Assembly (NCBI GenBank): GCA_035259145.1
Contig: DATFWQ010000165.1
Coordinates: forward strand, 1-17,238
Length of the DNA: 17,238 nt
Source: CF-161 sp035259145
GTDB taxonomy: Bacteria > Chloroflexota > Dormibacteria > Dormibacterales > Dormibacteraceae
Direction of reading: 5' to 3'
Both the position numbers and the translations under genes were made by a program. The notes beneath the pieces were generated by a model. That model did not search any database. It was not told the origin of the DNA and worked only from the letters and a program-made list of their open reading frames with translations. Below are positions 15,235 to 17,238 of this stretch, piece by piece (positions within the stretch are counted from its first letter, which is position 1; every line of letters begins with the position of its first letter).

Positions 15235-16287
15235 TCAGCGATTGCCGGTACGGCGGAGCACGTAGATCTGGGGTCGCTGGCCACCCTGAAAGACCCGGAC
15301 GGTCCGCTCAAGCTGCCAAGTGCGGGCGGCTTCTGGTAGGGAGGCCTCGAACAGCCGGAGCTCGTGGGTGATGACCACGAAGCGGGCGCCGTGTGCGGCC
15401 AGCCTCCCGGACTCGCCCAGCAGCGCAGGGTAAAGCGCGATGTTCTCGCGATGGGAGCCGGTCGCGTTTCCGTAGGGAAGGTCGGCGCAGAGGGCCGTGT
15501 ACCGCGCCATGTCCAGGCCGGTCAGCGTGCAGTCTGACTCCATGAGGCGGACGCCCGCGGCCACCCCTGCCGCCTCGAGGTTGGCGCGGGCGGCCCCCAA
15601 CGCCTCGCGGCTGATGTCGCACCCGATGACCTCCGCAGCCTGGCAGCGCAGCAGGCGCTCTATCAGGAGCGTTCCGGACCCGCACATCAGGTTGATGAAG
15701 TGGTCGTCCGGCTTCGGTTGGGTCAGGTCGACCATGGCTGCGGCGATGGTCGCGTTCAGTGCGCCGGGGAAGTTTCGCACCCGCCACGAGCGGGTTGCCA
15801 GCGGCCGGGGCGAGATCCGGACGAGCGCCTCCCAGGTTTCGTCCAGGAGGTCGGACTGCCTGATTCGGATCAGCAGCTCGCCGTCGTCGGGGTCGTGGCG
15901 CAGCCCGGTCTGCACCTCGAGCTCGCTCGCCAGCCGCCGGAAGGTCGACGAATCGCGGCCGGCAGCGCCGAACCTGAAGGAGTCGAACGTGCCCGGTGGA
16001 TGCAGGCTGCGGACCGCGTTGATCCGTTCCAGAAGGCCCGTCAGGTTCTGATGCCCGAGAAGGGCGGTGGGACGCCGGCCGCTGAAGGTCAGCGCCACGT
16101 AGGCGGCCTGAGCCGTCCGCAGACCCAGCAGCTCGCCAAGAGATCCCTGGTACGTGAAACGCAGACTGGCGCGGCCGGAGTCGGCCAGGCGGCCCACCCG
16201 CCCGCGAAAGCAGCGGCGCAGCTCGCGTGCCAGTAGACCCTCAAGGCCAGGGAGTACGTCACACTCGACGTCCCAGGTGTCAGTCAT
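15235..16287 (-). CDS. THUMP-domain RNA guanine-N2 methyltransferase (Trm14/TrmN or RlmL-like)
   Basis: This is a S-adenosylmethionine-dependent RNA methyltransferase of the UPF0020 group, probably modifying tRNA or rRNA guanine N2. The N-terminal half (about 1-165) has the ferredoxin-like plus THUMP layout. It includes the family start VECDVLPGLEGLLARELR (7-24) and the LLIRIRQSDLLDETWEALVRIS segment at the end of THUMP. The Rossmann part shows FPGALNATIAAAMV (173-186), SAM motif I NLMCGSGTLLIE (199-210), GCDIS (222-226) and the catalytic motif IV DLPYG (269-273). The 350-residue length fits the Trm14/TrmN type and is much shorter than fused RlmKL. It starts with ATG 16287. It sits on the opposite strand between rplA and rplJ and is divergent from rplJ. 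The exact RNA target cannot be assigned. Confidence 0.9.
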   Translation of the reverse strand: MTDTWDVECDVLPGLEGLLARELRRCFRGRVGRLADSGRASLRFTYQGSLGELLGLRTAQAAYVALTFSGRRPTALLGHQNLTGLLERINAVRSLHPPGTFDSFRFGAAGRDSSTFRRLASELEVQTGLRHDPDDGELLIRIRQSDLLDETWEALVRISPRPLATRSWRVRNFPGALNATIAAAMVDLTQPKPDDHFINLMCGSGTLLIERLLRCQAAEVIGCDISREALGAARANLEAAGVAAGVRLMESDCTLTGLDMARYTALCADLPYGNATGSHRENIALYPALLGESGRLAAHGARFVVITHELRLFEASLPEAARTWQLERTVRVFQGGQRPQIYVLRRTGNR

Positions 16288-16305
16288 CCATTGCCCCGGT
16301 ATACT
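16277..16305 (+). promoter_or_regulatory. Promoter of rplJL
   Basis: GTGTCA (16277-16282, 4/6 to the -35 consensus) and TATACT (16300-16305, 5/6 to the -10) are spaced by the ideal 17 bases. The predicted start is near 16312, just at the first hairpin of the leader. The -35 lies inside the first codons of the divergent methyltransferase gene. A dedicated promoter is needed here because that minus-strand gene cuts rplJL off from rplKA. Confidence 0.6.
16298..16303 (-). promoter_or_regulatory. Candidate -10 of the methyltransferase gene
   Basis: Read on the minus strand the same AT-rich core gives TATACC (4/6), ending 10 bases before the ATG at 16287. Its centre GTATAC (16299-16304) is palindromic and thus shared with the rplJ -10. 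No good -35 is visible on this strand. A start at normal spacing would leave a leader of only a few bases. Confidence 0.3.
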
Positions 16306-16310
16306 TCGAA

Positions 16311-16417
16311 ACGCCAGAGACAGCGGGTGGCGTCATCGGCGCCTTAATTTCCTGCCGAGGTACCTTGGAGCGAGGCTGTGCGCCTCCGTGCCCGTCTGCT
16401 GGCACGGAGGTTTTTTG
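16311..16417 (+). promoter_or_regulatory. L10-type ribosomal protein leader of rplJL
   Basis: This 107-base untranslated leader fits the known L10 leader class, in which the L10-L12 complex binds its own mRNA and triggers early termination. Visible helices are ACGCCA/TGGCGT (16311-16316 with 16328-16333), TCGGC/GCCGA (16336-16340 with 16354-16358), and CCGAG/CTTGG around a GTAC loop (16355-16368), the last two partly exclusive. GAGGC/GCCTC (16372-16376 with 16382-16386) would act as an antiterminator because its 3' arm uses the first bases of the terminator stem. Assignment rests on position and layout; conserved L10-binding bases were not checked by alignment. Confidence 0.65.
16383..16416 (+). 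terminator. Intrinsic attenuator immediately before rplJ
   Basis: A perfect 10-bp stem (CCTCCGTGCC 16383-16392 with GGCACGGAGG 16401-16410), an 8-base loop and six T residues (16411-16416) form a canonical intrinsic terminator. It ends one base before the rplJ ATG. The GGAGG at 16406-16410 in its 3' arm is also the only good rplJ Shine-Dalgarno sequence, 7 bases from the ATG. The closed stem would thus block both read-through and ribosome binding. Confidence 0.85.
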
Positions 16418-16954
16418 ATGGCACGACCAGAGAAGGTAGAACAGGTCGAGCTCCTCACGGGGAAACTGAAAAATGTGAAGGCCGCGGTGCTTACCGACTA
16501 CCGCGGCTTGACTGTGAGCCAGCTTCAGGATCTGCGAGGGCGACTTCGGTCGCAGGACGTCGAGTATCGCATTGTCAAGAACACGCTGGCCCGGCGCGCA
16601 GCACTCGAGGTGGGGCACCCGGACTTCCAGGATCTGCTGAGGGGGCCGGTCGCGATCGCGTTCGGTTACGGCGAGCTGGGTGTGCCGGCCAGGGTGCTGG
16701 GCGACTTCGCACGGCAGACCCGACTCAAGCTCGACATTGTGGGTGGCCTGATCGAAGGCCGCGTGATGGGTCCGGAGCAGGTCCGGCAAATTGCTGATCT
16801 GCCGCCTCGTGACGTGCTGCTGGCTCAGCTCCTTGGTGCGCTGCAGAGCCCGGTGGCCCAACTGGTGGCAACCATGCATGCCCCGCTGCAGCAGCTCGTC
16901 GGACTGCTAGAGGCATACCGGGAGAAGCTCGAAGGCGGCTCGGCAGCCGCGTAA
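16418..16954 (+). CDS. rplJ: 50S ribosomal protein L10
   Basis: L10 anchors the L7/L12 stalk dimers to 23S rRNA. The 178-residue protein is complete. It begins with MARPEKVEQVELLTGKL and shows the conserved VLTDYRGLTVSQLQDLRGRLR (28-48), YRIVKNTLARRA (54-65), GPVAIAFGY (81-89) and the C-terminal helix AQLVATMHAPLQQLVGLLEAY that carries L12 dimers. The ATG at 16418 follows the GGAGG in the attenuator stem by 7 bases. The frame stays open upstream to 16154, but that runs antisense through the methyltransferase gene and is not L10-like. rplL follows after 24 bases. L10 itself is the expected feedback regulator of the leader. Confidence 0.98.
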   Translation: MARPEKVEQVELLTGKLKNVKAAVLTDYRGLTVSQLQDLRGRLRSQDVEYRIVKNTLARRAALEVGHPDFQDLLRGPVAIAFGYGELGVPARVLGDFARQTRLKLDIVGGLIEGRVMGPEQVRQIADLPPRDVLLAQLLGALQSPVAQLVATMHAPLQQLVGLLEAYREKLEGGSAAA

Positions 16955-16978
16955 CGACTGATGGAGGCAGTGTAGGAA

Positions 16979-17238
16979 ATGGCAGCAACCAAGATCACCC
17001 CCAAAGATTTCGTCGAGGCGCTCAAAGACTGGAGCGTGCTGGACGTCGTCGAGGCTGTGAAGGCGATCGAGGACGAGTTCGGGATAAAGGCGGCGGCCGC
17101 CGTGGCGGCGGCGCCGGTGGCGGCCGGCCCGGCCGCGGTGGCCGAGGAGCCTGCTGAGGAGCAGACCGAGTTCACGGTCCTCCTCTCTGCTGTGGGCGAC
17201 AGCAAGATCAACGTGATCAAGGCCGTCCGCGAGGTCAC
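16979..17238 (+). CDS. rplL: 50S ribosomal protein L7/L12 (partial, runs off the right edge)
   Basis: L7/L12 forms the flexible stalk that recruits translational GTPases. The 86 visible codons cover the N-terminal dimerisation domain (MAATKITPKDFVEALKDWSV and the EAVKAIEDEFGIK helix, about 1-37), an Ala/Pro/Glu-rich hinge (about 38-60), and the beginning of the C-terminal domain, with EFTVLLSAVGDSKINVIKAVREV. About 40 residues are missing at the right edge. The ATG is preceded by GGAGG (16963-16967) at 11 bases and AGGA closer in. It is co-transcribed with rplJ. The rpoB gene usually follows but is outside the window. Confidence 0.97.
   Translation, partial: MAATKITPKDFVEALKDWSVLDVVEAVKAIEDEFGIKAAAAVAAAPVAAGPAAVAEEPAEEQTEFTVLLSAVGDSKINVIKAVREV

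Noticed and set aside
14400..15311. 303-codon minus-strand frame opposite rplA
   Set aside because: It is antisense to the highly conserved L1 gene and has no motif of its own.
16154..16417. N-terminal extension of L10 upstream of ATG 16418
   Set aside because: It would translate the antisense of the methyltransferase gene and the attenuator. The L10 family begins at MARPEK.

Overview
This is a GC-rich bacterial chromosome segment of ordinary housekeeping character. It holds 18 protein genes that I can support, 17 of them complete and rplL cut by the right edge. No rRNA, tRNA, CRISPR array, insertion sequence or phage gene is visible. The MEP isoprenoid genes ispD and ispF, a zinc-ribbon L33, the order rpmG-secE-nusG-rplK-rplA, and many GTG starts plus one TTG start suggest a high-GC, deep-branching terrabacterial lineage such as Actinobacteriota, Chloroflexota or Dormibacterota-like. 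The sequence alone does not settle the phylum.

Layout. (1) 93-2210 (+) encodes a molybdopterin-binding large subunit of the xanthine dehydrogenase/CoxL family. It is shorter than usual, and no partner subunit is visible on its right. (2) 2211-2374 is a regulatory gap with a hairpin and repeats. (3) 2375-10210 (+) is a very compact eight-gene run: radA, ispD, ispF, cysS, rlmB, pyk, a sensor-less histidine kinase and a PIG-L/LmbE deacetylase. Neighbours overlap or lie at most 9 bases apart, so they are probably one transcription unit. (4) 10217-12859 (-) is a convergent three-gene unit, read right to left: an isocitrate/isopropylmalate dehydrogenase-family enzyme, a DUF72 protein and a DUF1614 membrane protein. 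(5) 13039-15170 (+) is the start of the transcription/translation cluster: rpmG, secE, nusG, rplK, rplA. (6) 15235-16287 (-) is a THUMP-type RNA methyltransferase that interrupts the usual rplKA-rplJL succession. (7) 16288-16417 carries a promoter and a leader with a strong intrinsic terminator whose 3' arm contains the rplJ ribosome-binding site. It is followed by rplJ and the start of rplL.

How they work together. The + strand blocks are growth genes. They cover translation (CysRS, RlmB, L33, L11, L1, L10, L7/L12), protein export (SecE), transcription elongation (NusG), DNA repair (RadA), isoprenoid synthesis (IspD, IspF) and lower glycolysis (Pyk). The minus-strand genes are accessory. The most interesting structure is at the rplA/rplJ junction. 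There the methyltransferase gene separates the stalk operon from the L11/L1 genes, the rplJ promoter shares a palindromic -10 core with the divergent methyltransferase gene, and rplJL has an attenuator that can plausibly control both transcription and translation. I did not find a wholly novel multi-gene defence or mobile system in this window.
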